Source: Maricaulis sp.
Lineage (GTDB): Bacteria > Pseudomonadota > Alphaproteobacteria > Caulobacterales > Maricaulaceae
Direction: 5' to 3'
Length of the DNA: 64,000 nucleotides
Assembly (NCBI RefSeq): GCF_015665295.1
Contig: NZ_JADFAJ010000023.1
Location: 53,900-117,899 of the forward strand
The first letter of the stretch is position 1; every line of letters starts with the position of its first letter. Below, in pieces: positions 10,969 through 19,192 of this stretch. The notes under the pieces were generated by a model. That model was not told the origin of the DNA. It made no database searches and saw nothing but the letters and a program-made list of their open reading frames with translations. Made by a program: the position numbers and the translations under genes.

Positions 10969-11730
10969 TCAAGCCGCAGACGCCGCGTCCAATGCGCGCA
11001 GGACTTCGCCCATCACGACCAGTTCCCGGCGCAGGCGCGCCAGGCGGTCGGCGGCCTCGTGGTCTTCGCCCCACTGGCTGATCTGGAAATGCTCGTCCAG
11101 CGTCGACAGGACGAAGGCCTTTTCGCCATCGATTTCGCCCTCGAGCAGGGCCAGTGCGATCAGCGCCGAACCACAGACGGCCGTGACATGGGCCAGGGTC
11201 GTCAAACGCCAGTCGTCCAGCTCGCCGGCCCGCTGCATGACGCGTTGCAAGGCGACCGGATCCTGGTCGATCGGCATCAGGCCCGTCGCCGGCACGAAAC
11301 GGGCGTCCAGGGAGCGTCCAGCCCAGGCAATAATCGGATCCCAGGCGGCGGCCTGCGATGCGATCAGGGCAGCCGGTTCCGGTGCGCGGAAGCAGACCAG
11401 ATCGGTCGAAGCGTATTTCGTGACCTCCGCCACGGTCGCTGCCCGTGCGTCGGGAATGAGATCCAGCGCCACGAAACACAGGCGGGTTGCCGGCATGGCC
11501 GGCGCATCAATGCGTTCGCCCTGGGCAGCCCATTCCGACGCCACCAGCTCGGCAAGCGCGCGGGTCGGCAGGGACAGGGCGCGGCGGGCCGGTGACTTGA
11601 CCGGGCGACCGTCGAGATGGACGGCAAAACCGTCACCTTCCGCGACCACGGTCACATCGGTGTAAAAACGCTTGGGCAGGGAATTCTCGCGGCTCGGGAT
11701 CTTGACGCCCGGCTTGGTCTCATAGGTCAA
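10969..11730 (-). CDS. ATP12 family F1-ATPase assembly chaperone
   Basis: 253 aa. It matches the ATP12 family (PF07542) by KRFYTDVTVVAEGDGFAVHLDGRPVKSPARRALSLPT at the N-terminus and by the D-L-V-C-FRAPEP, WDPIIAW and LDDWRLTTLAHVTAVCGSALIALALLEG segments. ATP12 binds F1 alpha subunits during ATP synthase assembly in mitochondria, and alphaproteobacterial homologues are taken to do the same. It is commonly found near rluC/HAD genes in Caulobacter relatives, as here. Its stop lies 53 bp upstream of the 2OG oxygenase start. Confidence 0.88.
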   Translation of the reverse strand: MTYETKPGVKIPSRENSLPKRFYTDVTVVAEGDGFAVHLDGRPVKSPARRALSLPTRALAELVASEWAAQGERIDAPAMPATRLCFVALDLIPDARAATVAEVTKYASTDLVCFRAPEPAALIASQAAAWDPIIAWAGRSLDARFVPATGLMPIDQDPVALQRVMQRAGELDDWRLTTLAHVTAVCGSALIALALLEGEIDGEKAFVLSTLDEHFQISQWGEDHEAADRLARLRRELVVMGEVLRALDAASAA

Positions 11731-11742
11731 TTCAAGTCTCGA

Positions 11743-13062
11743 TCATTGCGGGGACGGTCGGTAGACGTAAAAATGACGCTCGACCGCGCTTCGCTGGGCG
11801 ATATAGCCTTCCCTGTCATTTGTCTCACCATCGCGCAGCAGCACGTAATGCGCGCAATAGGCGGCTCGAGCCGCTTGCGAGATCGGCGAAACAAGCGCCT
11901 CGAAAGCGTCGATCGAAAGCACTTCTTGCGGCATCGGGCGGGTCACGGGAAAGTCCGGGTCTGCCAGATCCGACGCTGACAAGGCGTGAACGCCGGCCGG
12001 TTCGGACAGGCGTATGCCCCCGGCGCCGAGCGTTACAGCATATATATACCCCGGCGCGCCTCCCCCGGCGCTCATCGTAGCAACGACCGGCAGGCAGGGC
12101 GGAACACCGAGCGGCAGCGTGCGGGCCGGCACGTCCTGGCCATGTTCAGCCAACTGTGACGCCAATCGGTCCAATTCCCTTTCCAGCATCTCGACGCGGC
12201 TCGTATCCAGAGCAACATCCGGTGCCTGGGCTCGGGCCAGGACGCGATCATATTCTTCCTGAAGGTTTGCCAGCTCCTCATCAAGGCGGACGATTTCAGA
12301 GCGCCGGCCAATATCAAGCGCCCGGAACAGGCTGTCGCGCCAGTCCGGAACCAGAAGAATGGTCGCCGCAATGCCCAGCAGCGCAATCGCCGCAAGCGCG
12401 AGCAGGATGCACAGCAGGCATCTGGGCTCAGGCTCATCGGTGATGGGCGGTGCTTCCTTCGGAAATGCCAGAGAAAGAAAAAGTTTGCACAGGGCCGAGC
12501 CATCCCTGGGGGTCTCGGCAAGCGGGTCGAAACCGCCGAAGCGCAGCGCCTCACCCTGGTCAACCGCGCTTTGTTGGCGGCGGATCAGGAAATGCGTATG
12601 CAAGGGGGCTTCCATGAAGGCCGGTACGCAATCGGGTGCCATCTGCACCAGCGCCGCCGGTGCAAGATTCGCGGTCTTGAAGAACACGAAGAGTTCGACC
12701 GCATAAGGCCCCGCGCGCTTGGGCGCAAAACGGTCATGGATCAACCGGGTGGCACTCCCGATTTCCCGCTCGCGATCAGAGCGGACGCCTTTTGGCAGCG
12801 CGGCGCGGTTCTTTTCGAGCGCGGCCAGCTTTTTGCGCCAGGCAAGCGCCTTCCAATACCCGACCCCGCCACGCCAGGAAACGGCCAAGAAATCATCGCT
12901 GTAACTGGATTCAAACGCCCGTTCTTCCCAATAACCTTCGGCAATTCGGGATTGAACGCACTGGTCGAGTTCGCGCTTCAGGGTTTGAAAGCGGCCGGAT
13001 TGGGAGTCGATCGACGCCTCAACCGCGGTTCGGGATTCGGCAGTGATTGAGGTCGTGCCCAT
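11743..13062 (-). CDS. Hypothetical protein with one transmembrane helix and a coiled coil
   Basis: 439 aa, not recognised. The N-terminal 215 residues look cytoplasmic and charged. A single strong helix (CLLCILLALAAIALLGIAAT, about residues 218-240) follows. Next is a coiled coil of about 55 residues (IVRLDEELANLQEEYDRVL..., then VEMLERELDRLASQLAEHG), and then a globular C-terminal part with GGGAPGYIYAVTLG near residue 335. The topology suggests a cytoplasmic sensor or scaffold joined to a periplasmic coiled-coil domain. The gene sits 12 bp upstream of ATP12, in an interval that in related genomes usually joins HAD and ATP12 directly, so it may be a lineage-specific insertion. Confidence 0.7.
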   Translation of the reverse strand: MGTTSITAESRTAVEASIDSQSGRFQTLKRELDQCVQSRIAEGYWEERAFESSYSDDFLAVSWRGGVGYWKALAWRKKLAALEKNRAALPKGVRSDREREIGSATRLIHDRFAPKRAGPYAVELFVFFKTANLAPAALVQMAPDCVPAFMEAPLHTHFLIRRQQSAVDQGEALRFGGFDPLAETPRDGSALCKLFLSLAFPKEAPPITDEPEPRCLLCILLALAAIALLGIAATILLVPDWRDSLFRALDIGRRSEIVRLDEELANLQEEYDRVLARAQAPDVALDTSRVEMLERELDRLASQLAEHGQDVPARTLPLGVPPCLPVVATMSAGGGAPGYIYAVTLGAGGIRLSEPAGVHALSASDLADPDFPVTRPMPQEVLSIDAFEALVSPISQAARAAYCAHYVLLRDGETNDREGYIAQRSAVERHFYVYRPSPQ

Positions 13063-13154
13063 CCCCGACTCCCCGACTCGCCACGAGCGCGAATTCTACC
13101 AACCGGGAGTAGCAGGAACAAGACATAAACGGAAAGCCGGATATGAGAGGTCGC

Positions 13155-13862
13155 TCAAGATTTCCCGTCGACCGTGGCCGCGAAACGGTCCAGCGCGGCA
13201 TTAAGGGCTGCGAATTCATGATGGATGCTGTGGGCGCCGCCCTCGGCAATCTCGTCTTCGGTGTGGAAGCCCCAGCCAACGCCCAGCGTGTGCACACCGG
13301 CATTGCGGCCCATCTCCATGTCAAACCGGGTATCGCCGATCATCACGGTCTGGAAGGCGTCCATGCCGGTTTCGCGCATGGCGTCGAGCACCATGCGCGG
13401 ATGCGGCTTGCCGGCGCCACCATCGACGGTCTGCAGCGTGTCGAAATAGCGGTGCAGGTCGTGATGCTCGAACACGATGTCGAGGCCGCGACGCGCCTTG
13501 CCGGTCGCCACGCCCATCAGCCAGCCGGCATCGACCAGGCGTTCGATCGTCTCGCGCACGCCATCATAGAGCGGTTCGGAAAAGCCGGCCTCGGCGCGCT
13601 GCTCGACGAAGGCTTCCTTGTAGAATGTCGCCAGTTGCACGGCCTTTTCGGCCGTGTAATCCGGCGGAGCGAGCCGGGTGACGGCCTCGGTCAGCTCAAG
13701 CCCGACAATGGTGCGGGTGCGATCATAGTCGATCCCGCCCAGCCCGGCCCGGCGAAAGGCACGGTCCATCGCCTTCTGGATCACCTGGCGACTGTCGACA
13801 ATCGTGCCGTCGACATCCCAGATCGCAAGTTTGAGAGGGGTGTTCACGCCGCGAGGCTCCAT
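13155..13862 (-). CDS. HAD-IA family hydrolase (phosphoglycolate-phosphatase-like)
   Basis: 235 aa haloacid-dehalogenase phosphatase. Motif I is WDVDGT with nucleophile and acid D16 and D18 counted from the ATG. Motif II is GVATGKARRG, motif III the Lys in GAGKPHPRM, and motif IV MIGDTRFDMEMG. A helical cap lies between motifs I and II. The family hydrolyses small phosphoesters; the substrate is not deducible. A GTG five codons downstream (13847) has GGAG 9 bases upstream and may be the true start. Confidence 0.85.
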   Translation of the reverse strand: MEPRGVNTPLKLAIWDVDGTIVDSRQVIQKAMDRAFRRAGLGGIDYDRTRTIVGLELTEAVTRLAPPDYTAEKAVQLATFYKEAFVEQRAEAGFSEPLYDGVRETIERLVDAGWLMGVATGKARRGLDIVFEHHDLHRYFDTLQTVDGGAGKPHPRMVLDAMRETGMDAFQTVMIGDTRFDMEMGRNAGVHTLGVGWGFHTEDEIAEGGAHSIHHEFAALNAALDRFAATVDGKS

Positions 13863-13957
13863 TTGCTGACCGCGACATAGGCGGCTGTGCCGGGCTTGGC
13901 AAGCATGCCCCGCCTCGTGCTAGCTATGCATCACAGCCCAGCCGGAGTGCGCCTGAC

Positions 13958-14278
13958 ATGACCCTGCCCGAAAACATCACCGAGACCGAGCGCACCGCGC
14001 TGGACGCTGCCGCCTTCCGCCGCCTCGTCGCGCATCTGGATGCGCACAGGGAAGTCCAGAACATCGATTTGATGCTGCTCGCCGATTTTTGCCGCAACTG
14101 CCTGGGTGACTGGTGGCGCGAAGCCGCCTCCGAACGCGGCATCGAGGTCACAAAGGACCAGGCCCGAGAGCGCGTTTACGGCATGCCGCCGGCCGAGTGG
14201 AAAGCGAAACACCAGGGCGAGACCAGCCCGGAAAAACTGGCCGCCTTCAAGGCAAAACAGGCCGGAAAAGAAGCCTAG
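13958..14278 (+). CDS. DUF1244 family protein
   Basis: 106 aa. It matches the DUF1244 family (SMc04008-like) by AAFRRLVAHLDAHREVQNIDLMLLADFCRNCLGDWWREAA and by ARERVYGMPPAEWKAKHQGE. These are small helical proteins common in alpha- and some gammaproteobacteria. The conserved FCRNCL pair of cysteines and the YGMP..EWK motif are present. No function is established. It lies alone on the plus strand between the HAD gene (divergent) and rluC (convergent, 10 bp). Confidence 0.88.
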   Translation: MTLPENITETERTALDAAAFRRLVAHLDAHREVQNIDLMLLADFCRNCLGDWWREAASERGIEVTKDQARERVYGMPPAEWKAKHQGETSPEKLAAFKAKQAGKEA

Positions 14279-14288
14279 GCCGCCTCTC

Positions 14289-15281
14289 CTACGCCAGGTC
14301 TTCCTCGATATCCGTCTCGTCAATTTCCTTCACCGAAAAGCCGAGCGTGTCGTAGATCTTCTTCAATGCAGGCGGCAGGTCCGCCGTGAGCACGAGCGAC
14401 TTGCCGCCCGGACGCGGCACTTCCAGGCGACGCGCATGCAGGCAGAGCCGACGTCCCAGATCCTCCGGGGCCGGCCGGTGACAGGTGTATTTCTTGTCGC
14501 CGAGAATGGCGGTGCCCATGGCCGCGAGATGGACGCGCAGCTGGTGGGTCCGGCCGGTGACCGGACGCAGCGCGACCCAGGATGCCTTCTGGCCCGCCTC
14601 GCCGATGACCACATAGCGGGTCAGGGCGTGCTGCGCGCCCTCATCGCCATGACCGGCGGCGACCATGGTTTCACGCTCGCTGTCGACGCCGACCGAGGCG
14701 GCCTTGCGCATGAAGCCCTTGATCTCGCCCTTCTTGGGCTTGGGCACACCAATGGCGATCGCCCAATAGGTCTTGCGGGTCTTGTGCGACTGGAAGGCCT
14801 TGGCGAGGCGGGCTGTCGCCTTGGGGCCCTTGCCGACAATCAGGATGCCGGACGTGTCCTTGTCGAGCCGGTGCACCAGCCGCGGCCGGTCGAGGCCTTC
14901 GCCGAACGCGTCCAGCAGACCGTCGAGATGGCGTGTTGTCTTGGACCCGCCCTGCACGGCCAGACCGGCCGGCTTGTTGAAGGCGATCAGCTCGTCATCC
15001 TCGTAGATGACCAGCGATTTCACATAGGCGATGTCGTCATCCGACAGGCGGTTGGCCGGCGGCCGTTCACCGGGTTCGGGCAGCGGCGGAATGCGGATTT
15101 CCTGGCCCTCATGGACCCGGCTGTCGCCTTTCACACGTCCACCATCGACCCGGATCTGTCCCTTGCGGCACAGTTTCTGGACCATGATGGCGGAGACATG
15201 GGGAAAGCGCCGCTTGAACCAGCGATCTACCCGGGAGCCGTCCTCGGACGCTTCGACCCTGATGGTCTGGACACCGCTCAT
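14289..15281 (-). CDS. rluC: Pseudouridine synthase, RluC/RluD type
   Basis: 330 aa. The N-terminal S4 RNA-binding domain (SRVDRWFKRRF...LCRKGQIRVDGGRV) is followed by the RluA-family catalytic domain with HRLDKDTSGILIV, whose Asp is the catalytic residue, and GRTHQLRVHLA. The family isomerises specific uridines of 23S rRNA, at 955/2504/2580 for RluC in E. coli. The ATG at 15281 overlaps the crcB stop (ATGA), indicating coupling, so I reject an ATG 8 codons upstream. Assignment to RluC rather than another RluA-family member rests on its length, S4 domain and position beside crcB. Confidence 0.85.
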   Translation of the reverse strand: MSGVQTIRVEASEDGSRVDRWFKRRFPHVSAIMVQKLCRKGQIRVDGGRVKGDSRVHEGQEIRIPPLPEPGERPPANRLSDDDIAYVKSLVIYEDDELIAFNKPAGLAVQGGSKTTRHLDGLLDAFGEGLDRPRLVHRLDKDTSGILIVGKGPKATARLAKAFQSHKTRKTYWAIAIGVPKPKKGEIKGFMRKAASVGVDSERETMVAAGHGDEGAQHALTRYVVIGEAGQKASWVALRPVTGRTHQLRVHLAAMGTAILGDKKYTCHRPAPEDLGRRLCLHARRLEVPRPGGKSLVLTADLPPALKKIYDTLGFSVKEIDETDIEEDLA

Positions 15282-15661
15282 GCAAACGCCTTCCGCATGA
15301 TCCAAAGGCCGAGAAACACCGCCGCCAAGGCGAGCACGACCGAGCTGGCCGCATAGCCGAAGGCCGGCAGGATGGCCTTGCGCTCAAGCATATTGGCAAT
15401 CTCCAGCGAAAAAGCCGAAAAGGTCGTGAAGCCGCCAAGGAATCCGACGGCCCCGAACAGGCGGATATATTGCTGGTCGGCGCGATCGGTTGCGGCAAGC
15501 CAGCCGATCAGCAGGCCCATCAGCAGCCCCCCGGCCAGATTGACCGCGAATGTGCCCCAGACCTGTTCCGGACCGAACCAGCGAAAGGTCAGCCGACCGA
15601 CCTGATAGCGCGACAGGGCGCCCAGCGCACCGCCGACGCCGACGAGAAGATAATTGATCAT
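15278..15661 (-). CDS. crcB: Fluoride channel CrcB/Fluc
   Basis: 127 aa, four predicted helices. It has GGALGALSRYQVG at the N-terminus and WGTFAVNLAGGLLMGLL and GFLGGFTTFSAFSLE later, which are the conserved Asn and the Phe-box/Thr-Phe-Ser track of dimeric fluoride channels that export toxic fluoride. The start at MINYLL (15661) gives the normal family length. It overlaps rluC by 4 bp. No fluoride riboswitch is recognisable upstream. Confidence 0.92.
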   Translation of the reverse strand: MINYLLVGVGGALGALSRYQVGRLTFRWFGPEQVWGTFAVNLAGGLLMGLLIGWLAATDRADQQYIRLFGAVGFLGGFTTFSAFSLEIANMLERKAILPAFGYAASSVVLALAAVFLGLWIMRKAFA

Positions 15662-15888
15662 CCCGGCTCGATAGGGTCCCGCAGCCGGATTGGCAAGCAC
15701 TCCCGCATTCGCGATCGCGACATTAACCCGGCACTAACCAATCCTTAATTTCACGTCATAAACCGCAACCCATGCGTTTTTGCAAGGCTGCCTTGGCATA
15801 ATGTCGATTGCCGATCATCGCTAAGTCCTTATTTACCAACGTGCGAACCGGGAAGGCTCGGCTCGCCTGGAAGACAAGGACTGAACCC

Positions 15889-15993
15889 ATGATGGACCGT
15901 GTTTCGAACTCCCTCTCGACACTCGTCAATATACTTTTCGTGGCCGGTGTGTTTGGCGCCATGACGATCGCCCTCGGCGGCGCATTCGCCTAG
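15889..15993 (+). CDS. Small single-pass membrane protein, 34 aa
   Basis: The ATG is preceded by AAGGA at 8 bases. The product begins MMDRVSNSLSTLVNILF and continues with a hydrophobic stretch (LVNILFVAGVFGAMTIALGGAFA) that would span the membrane once. It is followed within about 100 bp by a strong terminator on the same strand, giving a compact transcription unit. Frame integrity over so few codons is weak evidence. The ribosome site, the hydrophobic pattern and the terminator together make it plausible. The 227 bp gap upstream, divergent from crcB, is AT-rich near 15720-15840 and probably holds both promoters. Confidence 0.5.
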   Translation: MMDRVSNSLSTLVNILFVAGVFGAMTIALGGAFA

Positions 15994-16089
15994 GTTGAGC
16001 CGCCCCCAAGGGCTCTTCCCATACGGCACCCGATCCGGACCGGCGACACGCCTCACCGTCCCCCGTCCTGATCACACCCGACCCCAAGC

Positions 16090-16128
16090 GAAAGCGGCAG
16101 CCTCCCCCCGGGACTGCCGCTTTTGTTT
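16090..16128 (+). terminator. Rho-independent terminator
   Basis: A 9-bp stem, AAGCGGCAG (16092-16100) with CTGCCGCTT (16114-16122), is followed by TTGTTTT. It ends the transcription unit of the 34-aa peptide and lies about 65 bp before the next plus-strand gene. Confidence 0.85.
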
Positions 16129-16193
16129 TGTCGACATGCCTTGGATACGCCACACGCGGCGCTAGACTGTCCCGACAATCGGGGAGTCGACCA

Positions 16194-16877
16194 ATGTCCA
16201 TCTTCATTCTGGCCGCCATGCTTGTCCTGCAGGACGCCGAGGCGCCGCCACCGGTGGAAGCCGTGGCCGAATCCGAACCCACTGACGCCGCGACCCTGAT
16301 CGCCCGGATCGAGGGACGGCTGGCAGCCTATGGCGATACGGTCGCCCAGATGGCGGCCCGCAAGGCGCGCGAGCGTTATCTCTCCGAACTCCTGCTGCCC
16401 GTCATCGCGCGCAATGATCTCGACGATGGTGCGCGGGGCGAAATCCTCAACGCGCTGGGCGCGGAAATGCGCGAGACCGAGGACGGCAATAATCGCTGGG
16501 CGCTGGGCCAGATCGACCCGCAGCGTTTCGCCATCCTGTGGCAGGAACACCCGCGACTGGGCGCTGACCTTTTGCGCATGGCGGCGCGCGATCCCGACAG
16601 CACGCCACGCCTCGTGGCCGCGCTGGAACCCGTTGCCCTCGCCGGCGGCTATGACGGCGCACAATACGCGGCCATGGCAGATGCGCTGGCCGTGACGGAA
16701 AACCGCCCGCAGCCCTATGGCACCGCGACGCAGTGCGTTGACGGAACCACCCGGGCCTGGCCCGTCGCCGATCCCGAAGCGATCAACGACGACCGGGCCG
16801 CACTCGGCCTGGGTCCGTTTGAGGCCGACACGGTCGGCGGCGAGGCCTGCGAGACGCCGACTGCCGGCACAGAGTAG
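16194..16877 (+). CDS. Exported DUF6624-like protein
   Basis: 227 aa. A short hydrophobic N-terminus (MSIFILAAMLVL) looks like a signal sequence and is followed by a Pro/Ala/Glu-rich linker. The body contains NRWALGQIDPQRFAILWQEHPRLGADLLRMA and a C-terminal part AMADALAVTENRPQPYGTATQC...INDDRAALGLGP. The latter resembles the DUF6624 pattern of a D-x-x-x-x-x-x-x-x-Q-x-YGTQ stretch, a family without an established role. The start has GGGGAG 8 bases upstream. The match is from memory of the family pattern and is moderate. Confidence 0.65.
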   Translation: MSIFILAAMLVLQDAEAPPPVEAVAESEPTDAATLIARIEGRLAAYGDTVAQMAARKARERYLSELLLPVIARNDLDDGARGEILNALGAEMRETEDGNNRWALGQIDPQRFAILWQEHPRLGADLLRMAARDPDSTPRLVAALEPVALAGGYDGAQYAAMADALAVTENRPQPYGTATQCVDGTTRAWPVADPEAINDDRAALGLGPFEADTVGGEACETPTAGTE

Positions 16878-16883
16878 CGGAAC

Positions 16884-17264
16884 TCAGGCGTCCGGCCTGG
16901 CTCGCAGGCTCAGGACCAGAACCAGCGCCACCGAAACGATGGCCAGAATGGCCCCGATACCGAGCAGCGGTCCGACCGTCGATTCCTCGGCCATTTGACC
17001 GAACATCAGATAGAGCGACGGGATCATCACCAGCACGGCAATATGGTGCAGGCCGACCTGGGCCCAGGCCAGCAGGCCACTGCCGAGCTTGAAGACGCGG
17101 TACAGGATCGCCCAGAGGATCGGCAGGACGCCGCCCAGCAGCATCATGTGGGCATGGGTCGGCATTTGCGTGTGATCGCCCGAGCGGCCCATATGCTCGC
17201 CCAGCAACATGCCGAGAATGAGCCAGATGAGGCCAAGCGTCAGGTGAATGCGTTCCGGTTTCAT
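16884..17264 (-). CDS. Four-helix membrane protein with a His/Met-rich motif
   Basis: 126 aa with about four helices. The first helix (HLTLGLIWLILGMLLGEHMG) is followed by a polar loop and then MPTHAHMMLLGGVLPILWAILYRVF. A THAHMMLLGG motif of this kind is seen in small uncharacterised proteins distantly like the heme-binding core helices of oxidase subunit I, so histidine metal or heme ligation is possible. No function is known to me. The ATG at 17264 has GGGGAG 5 bases upstream. Confidence 0.7.
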   Translation of the reverse strand: MKPERIHLTLGLIWLILGMLLGEHMGRSGDHTQMPTHAHMMLLGGVLPILWAILYRVFKLGSGLLAWAQVGLHHIAVLVMIPSLYLMFGQMAEESTVGPLLGIGAILAIVSVALVLVLSLRARPDA

Positions 17265-17331
17265 GTGAACTCCCCCCAGAGTCATTGCGAGGGGAGCATT
17301 CGCGTGAACCGTGTGATTGGCAAGTACCGCC

Positions 17332-18648
17332 TTATGGTCGCCCGCCGCGGCGCTGATCGCGCAAGGCCCGCCATCGGGTCAGACGTTCGGCGATCGCCGC
17401 TTCGCGGCCGCTGTCGCGCGGTTCATAGAAGACCGGACGATCGGGCATGTCGTCCGGGAAATAGTCCTGCCCGGAAACACCGCCGGCGGCGTCGTGGTCA
17501 TACTCATAGCCCTTGCCATAGCCCTGGTCCTTCATCAGGGCCGTCGGGGCGTTGAGGATGTGCGCGGGTGGCATCAGCGAGCCTGTTGCCCTGGCCGCGC
17601 TCCGGGCCCGCTTGAAAGCGACGTAAACGGCATTCGACTTGGCTGCCGTCGCCAGGTGCACGACGGCATGGGCCAGCGCCAATTCCCCTTCCGGCGAACC
17701 GAGCCGCTCATAGGTGCGGGCCGCCTCATTGGCAATCATCAGACCGGTCGGGTCGGCCAGTCCGATATCCTCCGACGCCATGCGCACCAGGCGGCGCGCG
17801 AGGAAGAGCGGATCCTCGCCGCCCTCCAGCATGCGCGCAAACCAGTACAGCGCCGCATCCGGGTCCGAGCCGCGGATCGACTTGTGCAGGGCCGAAATCA
17901 GATTGTAGTGCTCTTCGCGGTCCTTGTCGTAGGCAGTGGCGCGCTTGTTGAGGAGTTCGGCAAGATCCTCGGCGCTGACGGTTGTCTGCGGATCAAAGGT
18001 GAAGACTTCCTCGACCAGGTTCAGCATGTAGCGCCCGTCGCCATCGGCCATCGAGCGCAGCGCCGCACGGCCGCCGGCATCGAGCGGCAGTGCCCGGCCC
18101 ATCTCGGCTTCCGCGCGCAGCATCAGAAGCTCCAGCCCGTCATCATCCAGTCGCTTGAGGACGAGAACCTGGCAGCGCGACAGCAAGGCGGCATTGAGCT
18201 CGAAGGACGGGTTTTCCGTGGTCGCCCCGACCAGCGTCACCGTGCCCTCCTCCACCACGGGCAGGAAACCGTCCTGCTGGGCCCGGTTGAAACGGTGGAT
18301 TTCGTCGACGAAGAGCAGTGTGCCGCGCCCCTGCTGGCGCCGTGCGCGGGCACGCTCGAACGCCTTCTTGAGATCAGCAACGCCGGAGAAGACGGCCGAG
18401 AGCGGCTCGAACTCGAGCCCGCTATCCTCGGCCAGCAGGCGGGCAATCGTGGTCTTGCCGACCCCGGGCGGTCCCCACAGGATCAGCGAGGCGAGACGGC
18501 CCTGCGCGCGCATGCGGGCGATCGGGCCCTTGCCGGCCAGCAAATGATCCTGGCCGACCACATCGGCCAGGGTTTGCGGACGCAGGCGGTCGGCGAGCGG
18601 GCGCGGGGCATCGGCGTCAAGGCCGGCGGCTTCAAACAGGCTTGTCAT
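17332..18648 (-). CDS. rarA: Replication-associated recombination protein A (MgsA/RarA), AAA+ ATPase
   Basis: 438 aa clamp-loader-like ATPase acting at stalled replication forks. The N-terminus has PLADRLRPQTLADVVGQDHLL, then Walker A GPPGVGKTT, Walker B TLLFVDEIHRFNRAQQDGFLP, sensor 1 GATTENPSFELNAALLSR and a C-terminal tetramerisation region with SAMHKS-type SALHKSIRGSDPDAALYWFARML and YEYDHDA near the end. The start at MTSLFEAAG (18648) matches the usual family length; an upstream in-frame extension is unlikely. It is divergent from the VOC genes. Confidence 0.92.
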   Translation of the reverse strand: MTSLFEAAGLDADAPRPLADRLRPQTLADVVGQDHLLAGKGPIARMRAQGRLASLILWGPPGVGKTTIARLLAEDSGLEFEPLSAVFSGVADLKKAFERARARRQQGRGTLLFVDEIHRFNRAQQDGFLPVVEEGTVTLVGATTENPSFELNAALLSRCQVLVLKRLDDDGLELLMLRAEAEMGRALPLDAGGRAALRSMADGDGRYMLNLVEEVFTFDPQTTVSAEDLAELLNKRATAYDKDREEHYNLISALHKSIRGSDPDAALYWFARMLEGGEDPLFLARRLVRMASEDIGLADPTGLMIANEAARTYERLGSPEGELALAHAVVHLATAAKSNAVYVAFKRARSAARATGSLMPPAHILNAPTALMKDQGYGKGYEYDHDAAGGVSGQDYFPDDMPDRPVFYEPRDSGREAAIAERLTRWRALRDQRRGGRP

Positions 18649-18727
18649 CAGGGCCAAGACTAGGCGTGTTCGCGGTTTCGCAGAAGTGCGGGCGTGATAG
18701 ACTTGCAGATGAGCTGGGGAGGCAGAC

Positions 18728-19192
18728 ATGACGGATAGCGAAACCCGGACGCGGCCGGCCAATGATCACCAGGGCACGCCCGTGGCCAGCGGGGTCACGC
18801 CGCACCTGACGACCAGGGACGCCCTCGCCGCCGTCAGGTTCTACAAGGCCGCCTTCGGCGCGGAGCTTGTTTTCTGCCAGATGGCGGAAGACGAGAAACG
18901 CGTCCTGCACGGCCACCTTGTGATCAATGGCGGCTCGGTCTTCCTGCATGATGATTTCCCGGAATATCGCGGCGGCGCCCTGGCGCCTGTTCCCGCGGGT
19001 ATCGCCCTGCACATGCAGGTCGATGATATCGATGCCTGGTGGGATCGCGCGGTCCGGGCCGGTGCCGAGATCACCATGCCGCTGGCCGACATGTTCTGGG
19101 GCGACCGCTATGGCCAGCTCAAGGATCCCTGGGGCTATGTCTTGTCGCTCGCCGCCACGTCGGCACAAGCCGACAGGGAAGGTCCGCGATGA
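18728..19192 (+). CDS. VOC (glyoxalase/PhnB-like) family protein 1
   Basis: 154 aa of the vicinal-oxygen-chelate fold. It has VTPHLTTRDALAAVRFYKAAFGAELV, then LHGHLVINGGSVFLHDDFPEY, ALHMQVDDIDAWWDRAVRAGAEITMPLADMFWGDRYGQLKDPWGYVLSLA. This arrangement is the PhnB/YdcL-like subgroup, often called a glyoxalase/bleomycin-resistance fold. GGGGAGG lies upstream of the ATG. The stop overlaps the start of a paralogue (ATGA). Substrate unknown. Confidence 0.85.
   Translation: MTDSETRTRPANDHQGTPVASGVTPHLTTRDALAAVRFYKAAFGAELVFCQMAEDEKRVLHGHLVINGGSVFLHDDFPEYRGGALAPVPAGIALHMQVDDIDAWWDRAVRAGAEITMPLADMFWGDRYGQLKDPWGYVLSLAATSAQADREGPR

Noticed and set aside
15662..15888. Fluoride riboswitch upstream of crcB
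   Set aside because: No sequence resembling the conserved GGxGAUGG ... CUGAUG layout of the crcB riboswitch is present in the gap.
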